From Lewinella sp. W8 (GTDB lineage: Bacteria; Bacteroidota; Bacteroidia; Chitinophagales; Saprospiraceae), in NCBI RefSeq assembly GCF_004375085.3, contig NZ_SNAQ03000005.1, positions 216,858 to 280,857 of the forward strand: a DNA stretch of 64,000 nt. Direction: 5' to 3'. Positions 17,424 to 26,273 of this stretch are shown here, one piece after another. The stretch's first letter is position 1; every line of letters begins with the position of its first letter. The notes under the pieces are model-generated. The model ran no database searches. It saw only the letters and a program-made list of their open reading frames with translations, and was not told where the DNA came from. The translations under genes were made by a program, and so were the position numbers.

Positions 17424-17456
17424 AAAGCCGCCACCGGGAAACCCAGTGACGGCTTT
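17424..17456 (-). terminator. Terminator after the initiator tRNA
   Basis: Stem AAAGCCG/CGGCTTT plus inner CAC/GTG and GGG/CCC pairs with two single mismatches, loop AAA, 5 bp beyond the tRNA 3' end. Minus-strand flank is CTATTTTG. Confidence 0.65.
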
Positions 17457-17461
17457 AATAG

Positions 17462-17534
<73 letters not shown>

Positions 17535-17623
17535 ATGTTAATTTTTTGTGACCCTCCGTTGAGGGGCTGCAAAGATATATACAATTCTGAAACCGCAAAA
17601 GTTCTGTTGAAAAAAGGCAAAAA

Positions 17624-17959
17624 TTAATCTTCCGCCTCCGGTGCCAGCTGAACTTTCAGTCCGTCGAGATGCTCGGTGATCCGAAGCTGGCAGCCCAACC
17701 GGGAATTATCTTCCACAAAAAAGGCCTGGTCCAGCATGTCTTCCTCGTCGTCGCCCATTTCGGGGAGCTCGTTATCCGACAGTACGTAGCAGTGGCAGGT
17801 GCTGCACAGCGCCATCCCACCACAGGTTCCCTTCACCGGCAGTTCGTAGGACTTACAAACTTCCATCAGGTTCATGTTCATGTCGGTCGGTGCCTCCAGT
17901 TCGTGGGCTTCTCCCTGACGATCCACCACGGTGATGATAACGTTACCGTCTTCGGTCAT
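17624..17959 (-). CDS. [2Fe-2S] ferredoxin, second copy
   Basis: 111 residues, adrenodoxin-type. Ligand motif GTCGGMALCSTCHCYV with the last Cys in SRLGCQLRI. A distinct paralogue of the ferredoxin at 16960, with a VNIITV-type N-terminal strand (VIITVVDRQGEAHELEAP) and an acidic tail. ATG at 17959 was chosen since the upstream in-frame extension to 18049 has no ferredoxin sequence. Electron partner unknown. It is separated from the upstream gene by a palindromic region and from the tRNA by 89 bp. Confidence 0.8.
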   Translation of the reverse strand: MTEDGNVIITVVDRQGEAHELEAPTDMNMNLMEVCKSYELPVKGTCGGMALCSTCHCYVLSDNELPEMGDDEEDMLDQAFFVEDNSRLGCQLRITEHLDGLKVQLAPEAED

Positions 17960-18125
17960 GATTTCAGCATTTTGCGGGCGAAGATAGCCCAAACAACGCG
18001 ACATTAACGTCACCGGGGATGGGAGGGTTGACCCCATGGTCCACCACAAAAAAGCGCCGGGCCGTAGAAAAAGACCATCTGATGACGATCACACTTCTCC
18101 CGGCGGGTCCGGCGCGGAAATGAAA

Positions 18126-18159
18126 GGCTTGGGAGTTGCCGGCCGGCAACTCCCAAGCC
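18126..18159 (-). terminator. 34-bp palindrome, likely terminator
   Basis: Perfect inverted repeat with 15-bp arms (GGCTTGGGAGTTGCC) around a GGCC centre, 9 bp after the stop of the Arg-rich gene. The minus-strand flank is TTTCATTTC, a broken T-run. Confidence 0.65.
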
Positions 18160-18168
18160 TCCTTCCCA

Positions 18169-18669
18169 TTATCGGCGATAGTATTCATTCCTGCGGGCAC
18201 GCTCCCGGACAAAGGCGCGCTTACGTCCCGTGCGGCGGTCCCGCAGCACCAGTTCATCCCGATCATTGTAGACAATCTCGTAGCGCACGACGTCCTGGCC
18301 GCGGCCCCGGCCAAGGCCCCGTCCGGGAGGCGGGCAGGTGTTGCGGTTACGGCCGTAGCCGTTGCCCCGGGCAACGCCCCGGTCGAGGGACAGGTTAAGC
18401 CAACCCCGGCGATAATCGACGTCCCACCGGCCACTGAACAACAGATCCTGGGATCTGCGGGACCGCCCGGCCCGAACTTCTTCAAAATATCCGTCCCGAT
18501 CCAGGATCAGGGTACTTCTTCTCGGTTGGCGACTGGGATCGATCAATCCGCCACTTCGGCCAATGCTGGTCTCCAGCCATACCCCCGCCAGGCGGGGTGC
18601 CCGGGCGCGCTGCGCCTCGGCGGTGTCCGTAAACAGGAGGAGGAAAAGGATCAATAGGGAATAACGCAT
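18169..18669 (-). CDS. Secreted Arg/Gly-rich protein of unknown function
   Basis: 166 residues with a signal peptide (MRYSLLILFLLLFTDTAEAQ). The mature part is unusually basic, with RARAPRLAG, then repeated RGNGYGRNRN and GRGLGRGRGQ stretches and a C-terminal RRNEYYRR. A strand-rich middle (STLILDRDGYFEEV, LLFSGRWDVDYRRG) resembles a lipocalin-like copper-resistance/COG-type signal but is not convincing. Not recognised. The high Arg content would suit binding to acidic polymers; that is inference only. Confidence 0.6.
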   Translation of the reverse strand: MRYSLLILFLLLFTDTAEAQRARAPRLAGVWLETSIGRSGGLIDPSRQPRRSTLILDRDGYFEEVRAGRSRRSQDLLFSGRWDVDYRRGWLNLSLDRGVARGNGYGRNRNTCPPPGRGLGRGRGQDVVRYEIVYNDRDELVLRDRRTGRKRAFVRERARRNEYYRR

Positions 18670-18823
18670 GAGGGTTGGTTTGTTACCCTAAAGGACAGGA
18701 CCAACCACCGTTTCGGCCTAAGCAAACCGCCTATTTAGTGGGAGTTTAACTAGGGTTAAGACCCTTAACAGCCTCCTAACAAAATTCGCTAACCTAATGA
18801 CTTACAGCAATTAATGGCAAAAC

Positions 18824-20161
18824 CTACTGCCTCGGAATCAGGTAAAGAGTTTCCTGCCGGCCATCGATGTAGCGGAAGCTTTCTCCGTCCCAGAAACCGT
18901 CTTCTTCCATCATCATGCGAATATCTTTCCCCCATTCTTCGATGTACACCCGGGTATTGAGTTCGATGCTGTAGGCCGTGTTCGGGAAAAGCGGATAGTC
19001 TCCCTTTCCGGACACCCCACCCTGTTGGTCCCACAGACCGATCGTGGGGCCCGCGGCGTGGCCGTGGTAACCGATCGGGTGCGTATAGATCGTGGGGCGT
19101 AGCCCCGCGGCCTTGCCGGCGGCCAGCGCTCGTTTGAGAATGTCGTTACCACTACGGCCGTTGGCGTACTGGTCGGTCAGGATGTCCATAATCTGCATCC
19201 CCTGTCGCTGGGCCTCCTTCAGATAATCGGGTAGCTCCGTTTCCCCGGGGCGCAGGACGTAGGCGTTGTGCTGGGTATCCGTATTCAGGCCGCAGTAGGT
19301 GATGCCAAAATCACAGTGCAGCAGGTCACCGTGGTGAATGACGGTAGCTCCCGGCCGGCCACTGAAGGCGTACAGTTCACCGGATTCGGCCCGCTGTACG
19401 TCCACGGTGGGGTGAAACCAGATGCCGAGCCCCAGGGCACGAACCCGCTCCCGCATGTACCAGACCACTTCGTCCGTGCTGGTCACTCCGGGCACGATCA
19501 CTTTCTCGCTGAAGGCTTCCTCGATGATGGTGTGGGCTACTTGCATCACGTGCTGGTAGACCTCCATTTCCTCGGGGATGCGGGTTTCCAGCCAGCCGAT
19601 GGCCAGGCGTTCTCCCGAAACGATGCGGTCGGCGTATTTCGCGGGAAGGCTTTCCCGCAGCTTTTCGTAGTGGTAGGCGCTGATGCCGTCGGCCAGGCCA
19701 AAGTCTACGCTACGGTTAACGGCAATTTTTCCCGGATCCCGTTCCGCGATGATTTCCGCCAGCCGGGCCCACTGATCGGGCTGGGCCTCCTTGTCCCATG
19801 CCTTTTTGAATACATCGCCGACGTCGTAGCGGGCGCAGGCCAGCGTCTCCACGGGGCCTTCCCCGTCGTCGTAAATCACTAGCATGGTCGTGCGGCGCGC
19901 GCCCATCCACTTGCTGGGCAGCATGGTTTCCAGCACGGGATCCTCGTTGTATTCCCGGCTGATGAGCAGCCACATATCAATGCCTTCGCGCCGCATCAGG
20001 GCGGGCAATACCGTTTCCGCCCGTCGTTGCAGCCAGGCATCCTCCAGGGCTCCCTGTTGCTCCAGAGATAGAATTTTGGGCATTTCAGATTGGGCGAGGA
20101 CGCAGGTGCCGGGTACCGCCAGGAGTGCCATCAACAGCAGAAAGCAGAGGGTATTTTTCAT
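18824..20161 (-). CDS. M24 family metallopeptidase (Xaa-Pro aminopeptidase-like), exported
   Basis: 445 residues. Signal peptide MKNTLCFLLLMALLAVPG begins at 20161. The N-terminal creatinase-like half is followed by the pita-bread catalytic half: HCDFGITYCGLNTDTQHN (metal Asp pair), the HPIGYHGHAAGPTIG loop (metal His, catalytic His) and a Glu in AYSIELNT, with a final Glu-rich loop (KDIRMMMEED). All expected metal ligands are present. It should cleave N-terminal residues before Pro in periplasmic peptides. An upstream in-frame extension to 20395 exists but translates intergenic repeats and is rejected. Confidence 0.8.
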   Translation of the reverse strand: MKNTLCFLLLMALLAVPGTCVLAQSEMPKILSLEQQGALEDAWLQRRAETVLPALMRREGIDMWLLISREYNEDPVLETMLPSKWMGARRTTMLVIYDDGEGPVETLACARYDVGDVFKKAWDKEAQPDQWARLAEIIAERDPGKIAVNRSVDFGLADGISAYHYEKLRESLPAKYADRIVSGERLAIGWLETRIPEEMEVYQHVMQVAHTIIEEAFSEKVIVPGVTSTDEVVWYMRERVRALGLGIWFHPTVDVQRAESGELYAFSGRPGATVIHHGDLLHCDFGITYCGLNTDTQHNAYVLRPGETELPDYLKEAQRQGMQIMDILTDQYANGRSGNDILKRALAAGKAAGLRPTIYTHPIGYHGHAAGPTIGLWDQQGGVSGKGDYPLFPNTAYSIELNTRVYIEEWGKDIRMMMEEDGFWDGESFRYIDGRQETLYLIPRQ

Positions 20162-20190
20162 GGCGCCAAAGTACACATTCACCGGAAATT

Positions 20191-20217
20191 CCGGTCGAGA
20201 TGCTCCGCACCGAGCCA
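20191..20217 (+). repeat. 27-bp direct repeat, copy A
   Basis: CCGGTCGAGATGCTCCGCAC followed by CGAGCCA; the second copy 153 bp away differs at one base. Located upstream of the M24 gene, in the 289-bp gap 20162-20450, where no gene was found. Confidence 0.7.
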
Positions 20218-20303
20218 TTACAGCATCGGATACTCCTACCTTTTCCGGGCACAAAATCCCGTCAAACTGAATTTCTGAAACACCCGGCTCTGCTCCAAAA
20301 AGC

Positions 20304-20322
20304 TTTGCACCTGCCACCGGCC
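20304..20322 (-). repeat. Dispersed GCGCAGGTGCCA repeat, copy 3 (divergent)
   Basis: Minus-strand core GGCCGGTGGCAGGTGCAAAG, a weaker family member with the shared GCAGGTGC. Confidence 0.35.
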
Positions 20323-20343
20323 AAAATGTTGATCCACCCATCT

Positions 20344-20370
20344 CCGGTCGAGATGCTCCGCATCGAGCCA
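20344..20370 (+). repeat. 27-bp direct repeat, copy B
   Basis: CCGGTCGAGATGCTCCGCAT then CGAGCCA; same orientation as copy A, one mismatch. Confidence 0.7.
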
Positions 20371-20398
20371 AAACCCAGCGTTGGAATGCTTCCATCTT

Positions 20399-20416
20399 CG
20401 CCGGATAAATCCGGCG
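20399..20416. repeat. Small palindromic hairpin
   Basis: CGCCGGAT AA ATCCGGCG: perfect 8-bp arms around two bases, in the same intergenic space as the 27-bp repeats. Could be a REP-like element or a terminator stem for the gene upstream; no T-run. Confidence 0.5.
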
Positions 20417-20450
20417 CTACCGCAAGTGGTATTGACAACCCACCGGGCCC

Positions 20451-22217
20451 CTAATCCATGATGCCCGCCAGCGTTTCCCGAAGCTCAGTAACCGCAACGG
20501 GCTGAAATTCAAGATCCACGATGTCCTCATCGGCGATTGCCACGTACTGCTCGGCGAGCTGAAGTTGCCCTTCGGAGACCCGAATGGCCACCACCCGGTA
20601 GCCCAGACCGCGGGGGATGCCCCCACGGTTCCAGAGATCATCGTCACCCGCGTTGTAGGCCAGCACGGAATTTCTGCCGTCGGGAATCAGCATGAGGTTA
20701 GTTTCCCGACCTGATCCACCCGCGCGGGCCAGCACCTCAATGGGGTCGTCCTCGCTGGTGTAGATGTCGATGTTGGTCCACCCCAGTTCCGTGATGGCAA
20801 AGAAGTAACGGGAGGCCGTTCCGGCGTTCAGGTTACTGGCCATAACGCGCTCCAAATGAGCCGTGTACGCCGCCTTGCGCTCATCGGCCCACGCCTTCCG
20901 GGCAGCTTTCTGTTCGGCAATGCGTTCGGCGTTGCTGTCTTCCACCTTTTTGGCGATGCGCTCCCACTCCGTCCGGAAGGCGACCTCGTAGACCTCCAGG
21001 TCCGCCTCATACACTTCCATTTTGACGGCGTACTCCGCCCGCGCTTTTTCCGTGCGTACTTTCCAATCCTGGTAGGCCTTTACCTGCTTACGGTAAGTAT
21101 CCTGCCGCATGGCGGATTTTTCCGCATTTTTTGCCGCAATTTTCTTTTTGTTACCGAAGATTTTGGCCAGTCCCCGGGGCCGATAATACACCTTATCGGG
21201 GTCCGGAGCCTCCGGCATGGCCCGGCGCCCCGGAAGCTGCAGCACGGGTTGTTCGGGCTTGGGATTAGCAACCTTCCAGGGCTTCATCAGTGGACGAACG
21301 AGATCATCTACGGACACTACCGGAGGGGGTAGCCGGAAGGAAAAAAGGTCATCAAAGGCCGAGCGTACTCCGTTAGGTGTTTCTTCCCAATCAGTGGGTG
21401 CTCCGGTAGCCTCATCATGATTGCGCCCGGAGAAGATGCGCATTTGTTCGTTGAAGTTATCGGTGGGCGTCATGGCCCGGATGGTCTGGCCCTCGGCCAG
21501 ACGCAGGGCGCGCCCATTCTCGTCGATCGCCGTAATTTTTACCATCCCTCCGGATTCCAACAGGCGGTCACCGGCCGTAGTGGTCAGGCCCGCAATGAGG
21601 AAATCCTCCATCGCGTAGGTTTCCACCAGTTCCAGGGTAACCGGACCCGCAGGAGCGTTACCGTTTTCATCAACGAAAGCATTGGGTTCCAGCAGGAAAA
21701 ATCCTCCCTGCTCCCCACTGATCGTTTGGAGTACCGTAGGATCGATCTCCATCCGCTGCTTCTGAGCTTCCCGGACGGTTGTCATGGCGGCCGCGGTGCT
21801 TTCCCAGGGGGTGTAGGATACCCGAATGTCTACCCGACGATCCTGCCGCAAATCCGCTTCCGCCCAGCTTCCCCGCCGGGCCTGCTGCTCGCCAAAGGAT
21901 CGAACTTCCCAGCCTTCGGAGGTCAGTCCCTGCGTTTGGAGGTATGCTTGTACGCTACCCGCCCGGCGTTCGGCCAGCCGGGCGTTGTAGTCCGTAGCCC
22001 CACGCTCATCGGCGTGCGCTTCCAGTACCAGCGAATACGTAGCGTAGGAACGCAATTGTTCGGCCAGTTCGTCGATGGCGACGCGGGCCTCCGTATCCAG
22101 CTCATCCACGTCGGTGGCAAAGTATACCGCGTGTTGGAAGGTAATAGTTGGAGCCTCCTGGGCAGTTAACGGGAGCAATAGGCCACAGCAGGCCATGAGT
22201 AGAAGTATACGGTGCAT
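20451..22217 (-). CDS. Exported protein with N-terminal OmpA-like domain and long unknown C-terminal part
   Basis: 588 residues with signal peptide MHRILLLMACCGLLLPLTAQ. Residues 28-135 form an OmpA/MotB-like peptidoglycan-binding domain (HAVYFATDVDEL; EAHADERGATDYNARLAERR; VRSFGEQQA). Usually this domain is C-terminal; here it is at the front, followed by about 450 residues containing a strand-rich region (GPVTLELVETY, GGMVKITAIDENG), a Pro-rich and basic stretch near 330-360 and a Lys/Glu/Ala-rich helical segment near 370-450 with likely coiled coil. The rest was not recognised. A role linking the wall to another envelope protein is inference. Confidence 0.65.
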   Translation of the reverse strand: MHRILLLMACCGLLLPLTAQEAPTITFQHAVYFATDVDELDTEARVAIDELAEQLRSYATYSLVLEAHADERGATDYNARLAERRAGSVQAYLQTQGLTSEGWEVRSFGEQQARRGSWAEADLRQDRRVDIRVSYTPWESTAAAMTTVREAQKQRMEIDPTVLQTISGEQGGFFLLEPNAFVDENGNAPAGPVTLELVETYAMEDFLIAGLTTTAGDRLLESGGMVKITAIDENGRALRLAEGQTIRAMTPTDNFNEQMRIFSGRNHDEATGAPTDWEETPNGVRSAFDDLFSFRLPPPVVSVDDLVRPLMKPWKVANPKPEQPVLQLPGRRAMPEAPDPDKVYYRPRGLAKIFGNKKKIAAKNAEKSAMRQDTYRKQVKAYQDWKVRTEKARAEYAVKMEVYEADLEVYEVAFRTEWERIAKKVEDSNAERIAEQKAARKAWADERKAAYTAHLERVMASNLNAGTASRYFFAITELGWTNIDIYTSEDDPIEVLARAGGSGRETNLMLIPDGRNSVLAYNAGDDDLWNRGGIPRGLGYRVVAIRVSEGQLQLAEQYVAIADEDIVDLEFQPVAVTELRETLAGIMD

Positions 22218-22356
22218 CTTGGGTGTTTTTTACTTGAACTTTAGCTAAGGGCTCCTTAGTGTTGCACCAAAAAGCCTTAACGATAGGGTTTGATTATAAG
22301 GATGCTCGCCGGGCTCGACCTGACGGGTGACCAATATATTCACTAAATCCGACTTT

Positions 22357-22956
22357 CTACCACAGGTATTCCGCCCCGAAGGAAACGGAGCGAATTCCGA
22401 AGTTAAGGTTAAGGGAAGTGGAGGCGTTAATGGGGCCATTTTCGAAAAATCTTTCCACGGAAAGACCACCGAGGCGGGTCAGGAGTCGAAATCGTGGGGA
22501 TACGTGATAAAACAAGCCCAGGGAGGAACCTACGCCAGCCTGCGTTTGAGCGTTTTCGTCCGCTTCCCAATCTCCGTTGCTCTGCAGATTACTTAGTCGA
22601 GAAGACCCGAAGAAGACGGTCGGCTCCAAAAAAACAACAAACTGATTATCAGGATTCAGACTCCGGCGCGCCCAGACGCCGAAGCCCCACTGAAAGCGGC
22701 GGCTGCCGACCTGCGTACTGATGCCGTCAAAAACCGTTTGGCTGTGCGTCAGGTTCAGGGTTGCTCCTACCGCCCAGGAGGGGTTGAGTTGCTTGCCGAT
22801 GCCGGGTCGGAATTGAAAGAAGCTGTTTTTCGAATCCGTATCGTCTTCGCCACGCAGGAAGGCCGAAAAATCTCCGCTAATGAAGGTGTCGTACTCCTGT
22901 GCCAGGGAAAAGGTTGTAAGGGTAAAGGTGATGAGGAGGGTAAAAAGAATCCGCAT
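22357..22956 (-). CDS. Outer membrane beta-barrel protein
   Basis: 199 residues. Signal peptide MRILFTLLITFTLTTFSLAQ, then alternating polar/hydrophobic strands (WAVGATLNLTHSQTVF, RRFQWGFGVWARRS, VVFLEPTVFFGSS, LNLNFGIRSVSFGAEYLW) ending in an aromatic residue as in BamA substrates. About eight strands, so an OmpW/OmpX-size barrel. Function unknown. It lies 30 bp downstream of the serine hydrolase gene, possibly in one operon. Confidence 0.7.
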   Translation of the reverse strand: MRILFTLLITFTLTTFSLAQEYDTFISGDFSAFLRGEDDTDSKNSFFQFRPGIGKQLNPSWAVGATLNLTHSQTVFDGISTQVGSRRFQWGFGVWARRSLNPDNQFVVFLEPTVFFGSSRLSNLQSNGDWEADENAQTQAGVGSSLGLFYHVSPRFRLLTRLGGLSVERFFENGPINASTSLNLNFGIRSVSFGAEYLW

Positions 22957-22986
22957 GAAATTGGGTTAATGGTGAAATTTTGCCAT

Positions 22987-24189
22987 TCAACGGGTATTCA
23001 ACTGCGCCAGTTTTCTACTGGTTTCAATAAGTTTCAAAAATACCTGCATATAAAAATCCTGATCTTTGGCTTCTCCGTTAAAGAAGACAATCTGTCCCCA
23101 TCCCGTTTTCTTTTCCAGGTACATCACCGTCACGATCCCGGGGTCTCCCCCGGTATGACCAACGAAGCCGGAGTCCGTCATTTCCCAGAACCCTCCGTAC
23201 CGATCTCCACCTTCTTCGATTTGCACCGACCGCTGCATCAGGTCGGCGTAATCCCTTTCGGCCAGGAGGTCTCCCCTTCCCTGCATCCCCGCGCTGGTGG
23301 CGGAAAGATAAATTCCCAGGTCCGTGACGCTGGTCATCAAACCGCCGTCGGGAAAGGTATTGAGGCCGTAGTGCGGCATGGGTTGGCGATTGCTGAAGTA
23401 GTGTTGGATGTGGGTCGTCATGTCTACTGACTCCGGCTGCCATCCGGTATTTTCCATGCCGATGGCGTCAAAGATGTATTTACGGGTGTATTCCTCAAAG
23501 GATACACCCGTAGCCCCCTGCAGGACGAGGGCCGCCAGGGCCGCACCGACGTTACTGTAGGCGTAGGACGCTCCGGGAGCCGCTTTACGAAAATTCTTTT
23601 TCTTAAAGTACTTCCCCGTAGGGCTTAAGAATGCCCGGCAAAAAGCTTCCAGTGACATCTTTTCGTGGCTGGCATACTTTTTCGCCGTTCGGAATTCTCG
23701 TCCCCGGACGGCCCCCCGCTCCAGACTAAGGGGCTCATTGAGGGTGTAGGCCAATTCGTACTGTTTTCCGTCGCGGATACCCGCCGTATGGCTGGCCAGG
23801 TGATGGAGCAGGATGGGCTGATCCGGGTGGCGAGGATGGCTTACCGCAAAGGGAAGGTAATCATTGATGGGGTCCTCCCAGTTGAGCAGGCCATCGTTCA
23901 CGGCGCGTTGAAGGGCAGTACCAATAAAGGTCTTGGATACGGAACCAATGTTCTGGATGGTATTGGCCGTGTAGGGTCGGTCGGTCTCCCAATCGGCGTA
24001 TCCGTATCCCCGGGCAAACTGTACTCCCTCATCGTTCACCAGGGCAATACCAAATCCAACTACCTGTTGCTGTTTCGCCAACGCCACCAATTCCCGGTCA
24101 AGAGAATCAATAATCCGGTCGGCTTGAGACTGCCCGGATAAGCAGTATGGAAAGCAAAGAAGAAATAGGATCAGCGCGGGGTGTTGCAT
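22987..24189 (-). CDS. Serine hydrolase, class C beta-lactamase/PBP-like fold, exported
   Basis: 400 residues. Signal peptide MQHPALILFLLCFPYCLSG. Active-site motif SVSK gives Ser83 and Lys86 (NIGSVSKTFIG), the tyrosine motif is YSN in SYAYSNVGAAL, and the third motif is HTGG in FVGHTGGDPG. This is the family with DD-peptidases, esterases and AmpC-type lactamases, acting in the periplasm; the specific substrate cannot be told. ATG at 24189 is used; a start at 24213 adds 8 residues in front of the signal peptide. Confidence 0.8.
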   Translation of the reverse strand: MQHPALILFLLCFPYCLSGQSQADRIIDSLDRELVALAKQQQVVGFGIALVNDEGVQFARGYGYADWETDRPYTANTIQNIGSVSKTFIGTALQRAVNDGLLNWEDPINDYLPFAVSHPRHPDQPILLHHLASHTAGIRDGKQYELAYTLNEPLSLERGAVRGREFRTAKKYASHEKMSLEAFCRAFLSPTGKYFKKKNFRKAAPGASYAYSNVGAALAALVLQGATGVSFEEYTRKYIFDAIGMENTGWQPESVDMTTHIQHYFSNRQPMPHYGLNTFPDGGLMTSVTDLGIYLSATSAGMQGRGDLLAERDYADLMQRSVQIEEGGDRYGGFWEMTDSGFVGHTGGDPGIVTVMYLEKKTGWGQIVFFNGEAKDQDFYMQVFLKLIETSRKLAQLNTR

Positions 24190-24267
24190 GGGAACCAGCT
24201 TTATCGGGAACACGACTCGTACCGGGAAATTGTTACAGATGGGTTGTTTTATAGGTGTTGCGAAGAC

Positions 24268-24675
24268 TTACCGTAGCCCAAAATCGAAGCCCCACCGAAG
24301 CAGATCGACGATGTCGTCGTTGAGGTCTTCTTCGCTGGCGATCCGAATATGGTGGGGGTATTTTTTACCGTACATCGGGCCGACCTTGTGCAGATAGGGA
24401 CTTTGTAGCGGTTTGTCGTAGTAAAACTTCAGATCGAGTACTTTGGACATGGGTTTGACCACGAGCCAGGCATTCCGATTGGTAAATACGATGGCGTGCA
24501 CCGCCGCACCGACGGTCTGGGGTTCCCAGGGCATGACGGCCGTCAGGAGTGCATCGAAGGCCAGCAATAAATTATCCGGCTTCCCGGCAAAGATGTCATC
24601 AATCGTCCGGTCACTACACATGTGTGACTGGTTCGTGATCTTGAACTGGCGATTACATCGGGGACACGTCCACAC
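24268..24675 (-). CDS. DUF5655 family protein with N-terminal zinc-ribbon-like motif
   Basis: 135 residues, cytoplasmic. Starts with WTCPRCNRQF and then HMCSD, a C-x2-C...H-x-C set that may bind zinc. The body (DDIFAGKPDNLLLAFDALL, WLVVKPMSKVLDLKFYY) matches the DUF5655 pattern; the family has no firm function but is often small and nuclease-like in context. It is a single gene between a hydrolase and a symporter. Confidence in the family is moderate. Confidence 0.6.
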   Translation of the reverse strand: MWTCPRCNRQFKITNQSHMCSDRTIDDIFAGKPDNLLLAFDALLTAVMPWEPQTVGAAVHAIVFTNRNAWLVVKPMSKVLDLKFYYDKPLQSPYLHKVGPMYGKKYPHHIRIASEEDLNDDIVDLLRWGFDFGLR

Positions 24676-24727
24676 GGGAAAAAATTTGGCGTTTAGGGCT
24701 GGCTAGAGAGGATGAGCCATGGAATCA

Positions 24728-24761
24728 GTGGCCGGTGCCTTTGGTTAAAGACACCGGCCAC
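24728..24761 (-). terminator. Terminator-like hairpin after the symporter gene
   Basis: Stem GTGGCCGGTG/CACCGGCCAC plus inner CTTT/AAAG, loop GGTT, 29 bp beyond the symporter stop; weak T-run. Confidence 0.5.
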
Positions 24762-24790
24762 CCCGGAGCGCAGCCAACTGGCGTGGAAAC

Positions 24791-26104
24791 CTATTCTTCC
24801 GGTTCCGGCTGGTAGTAGTCGTCGAGTTTCCGCTCTTCCGGCGTCCCGAGCTTACCCACCGATTTTCCGACCAGCATCGCCACGGTGGCATCACCGGTAA
24901 CGTTGGCTACCGTACGGCACATATCGAGCGGTCGATCTACGGCAAAAATGAGCGCCAGACCGGCTTCGGGAATTCCCGCCTGTCCCAAAACGATGACCAA
25001 CATAACCATGCCGGCGCCGGGAACCGCCGCCGAACCGATGCTGGCCGCCAGGGCCGTAGTGATGATGCCCAGTTGCTGCATCAGGGTCAGGTCCATTCCG
25101 TAGGCCTGGGCGATGAATACGGCGGCAACGGCCTGGTAGAGGCTGGTGCCATCCATATTGATGGTCGCACCGATGGGCAGCACAAAGCTGGTCACCTCCT
25201 CGTCTACCCCAAGGTGCTCCTCTACCCTTTCCATGGTTACGGGCAGGGTGGCCGCGCTACTACTGGTACTAAAGGCGAGCAACTGAGCCGGGCTGATACC
25301 GCTGAAAAAGAAACCCGGACTTTTCCCGGTGAAAACCTTCACCAAAGTGGGATAGATAATGCCAATCATGATTGCCAGTCCCGCAAGCACGCAGAGGCTG
25401 TAATACAGCAACGCGACGAAGAGGTCGGCGCTGGGGGCCTCCACTACCAGCGCGGCCAAAAGGGCAAATACCCCGTAGGGCGCCGCCAGCATGATGAGGT
25501 CAATAAGCTTAAGAACCACCTCATTCACGCCGTCAAAAAAGTCCTTTACGGGCTTGGATTTCTTGGGATCAATGAGGATCAGGCCAACCCCAAAAAAGAT
25601 CACGAAGAAGATCACCTGCAGCATATTGCCGTTACTGGATCCGGCGGCGATGATGTTGTCGGGCACCAGGTCTACCAGCGCCTGTAGTGGTCCGGCTTCC
25701 TGTTGCTTGGCCGCCGCTTCGATCCTGGCACCTGCGTCAGCCGCAAAATCGTTCAACAGGCTATCCCGGGTGCTTTCGTCCAGCCCCTTACCCGGACCGA
25801 CGATGTTTACCAACAGCAACCCTACGACGATGGCCACCACGGTGGTCAGGATGTAGATGCCGATGGTCCTACCGCCCATGGCGGATAACTTGGAGATGTC
25901 CTTCAGGTCACTGATGCCCTTGATGAGGCTGGCCACGATCAGGGGGATGGCGATCAGTTTCAGGGAGTTGATGAAAATCGTACCGAAGGGTTTGATCCAG
26001 TCCTTGACGAACTGGTCCCAGCCGAACTGGGCGGCCAGGATACCGAAGAGTACCCCGGCGAGCATGCCGAGCAAAATTTGCCAGTGGAGCGCTAATTTTC
26101 TCAT
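24791..26104 (-). CDS. Dicarboxylate/amino acid:cation symporter (DAACS)
   Basis: 437 residues, glutamate transporter homologue fold (SLC1) in the inner membrane, using Na+ or H+ to import acidic amino acids or C4-dicarboxylates. HP1 is AFSTSSSAATLPVTM with the Ser-rich loop, TM7 holds INMDGTSLYQAVAAVFIAQ (the NMDGT motif), and HP2/TM8 has SIGSAAVPGAGMVMLVIVL; the substrate-binding Asp and Asn are in RPLDMCRTVANVTGDA. Start at MRKLALHWQ (26104); 26137 adds 11 residues. Single gene flanked by hairpins. Confidence 0.88.
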   Translation of the reverse strand: MRKLALHWQILLGMLAGVLFGILAAQFGWDQFVKDWIKPFGTIFINSLKLIAIPLIVASLIKGISDLKDISKLSAMGGRTIGIYILTTVVAIVVGLLLVNIVGPGKGLDESTRDSLLNDFAADAGARIEAAAKQQEAGPLQALVDLVPDNIIAAGSSNGNMLQVIFFVIFFGVGLILIDPKKSKPVKDFFDGVNEVVLKLIDLIMLAAPYGVFALLAALVVEAPSADLFVALLYYSLCVLAGLAIMIGIIYPTLVKVFTGKSPGFFFSGISPAQLLAFSTSSSAATLPVTMERVEEHLGVDEEVTSFVLPIGATINMDGTSLYQAVAAVFIAQAYGMDLTLMQQLGIITTALAASIGSAAVPGAGMVMLVIVLGQAGIPEAGLALIFAVDRPLDMCRTVANVTGDATVAMLVGKSVGKLGTPEERKLDDYYQPEPEE

Positions 26105-26214
26105 AATTGAAGTGTTGCGGCCGGAAAATACCGCCAAGGGAAGCGTATTGCCAAAAAGCCGGGCAAATCAGGTTCGGGATCGGGTGCTACGGTGCTGGCC
26201 TCCTGACCCTACAT

Positions 26215-26247
26215 AAAAAATGGGCCCGGAAAAACTTCCGCGGCCCA
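26215..26247 (-). terminator. Strong rho-independent terminator for the SDR gene
   Basis: Stem TGGGCC/GGCCCA plus CGGAA/TTCCG with a single-base bulge, followed on the minus strand by TTTTTT. It lies 26 bp after the stop at 26274. Confidence 0.8.
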
Positions 26248-26273
26248 TCAATGCTTAAGAAAATCGCTAGTCT

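Noticed and set aside
20162..20395. N-terminal extension of the M24 peptidase
   Set aside because: The extension translates the intergenic 27-bp repeats and the true signal peptide begins at 20161.
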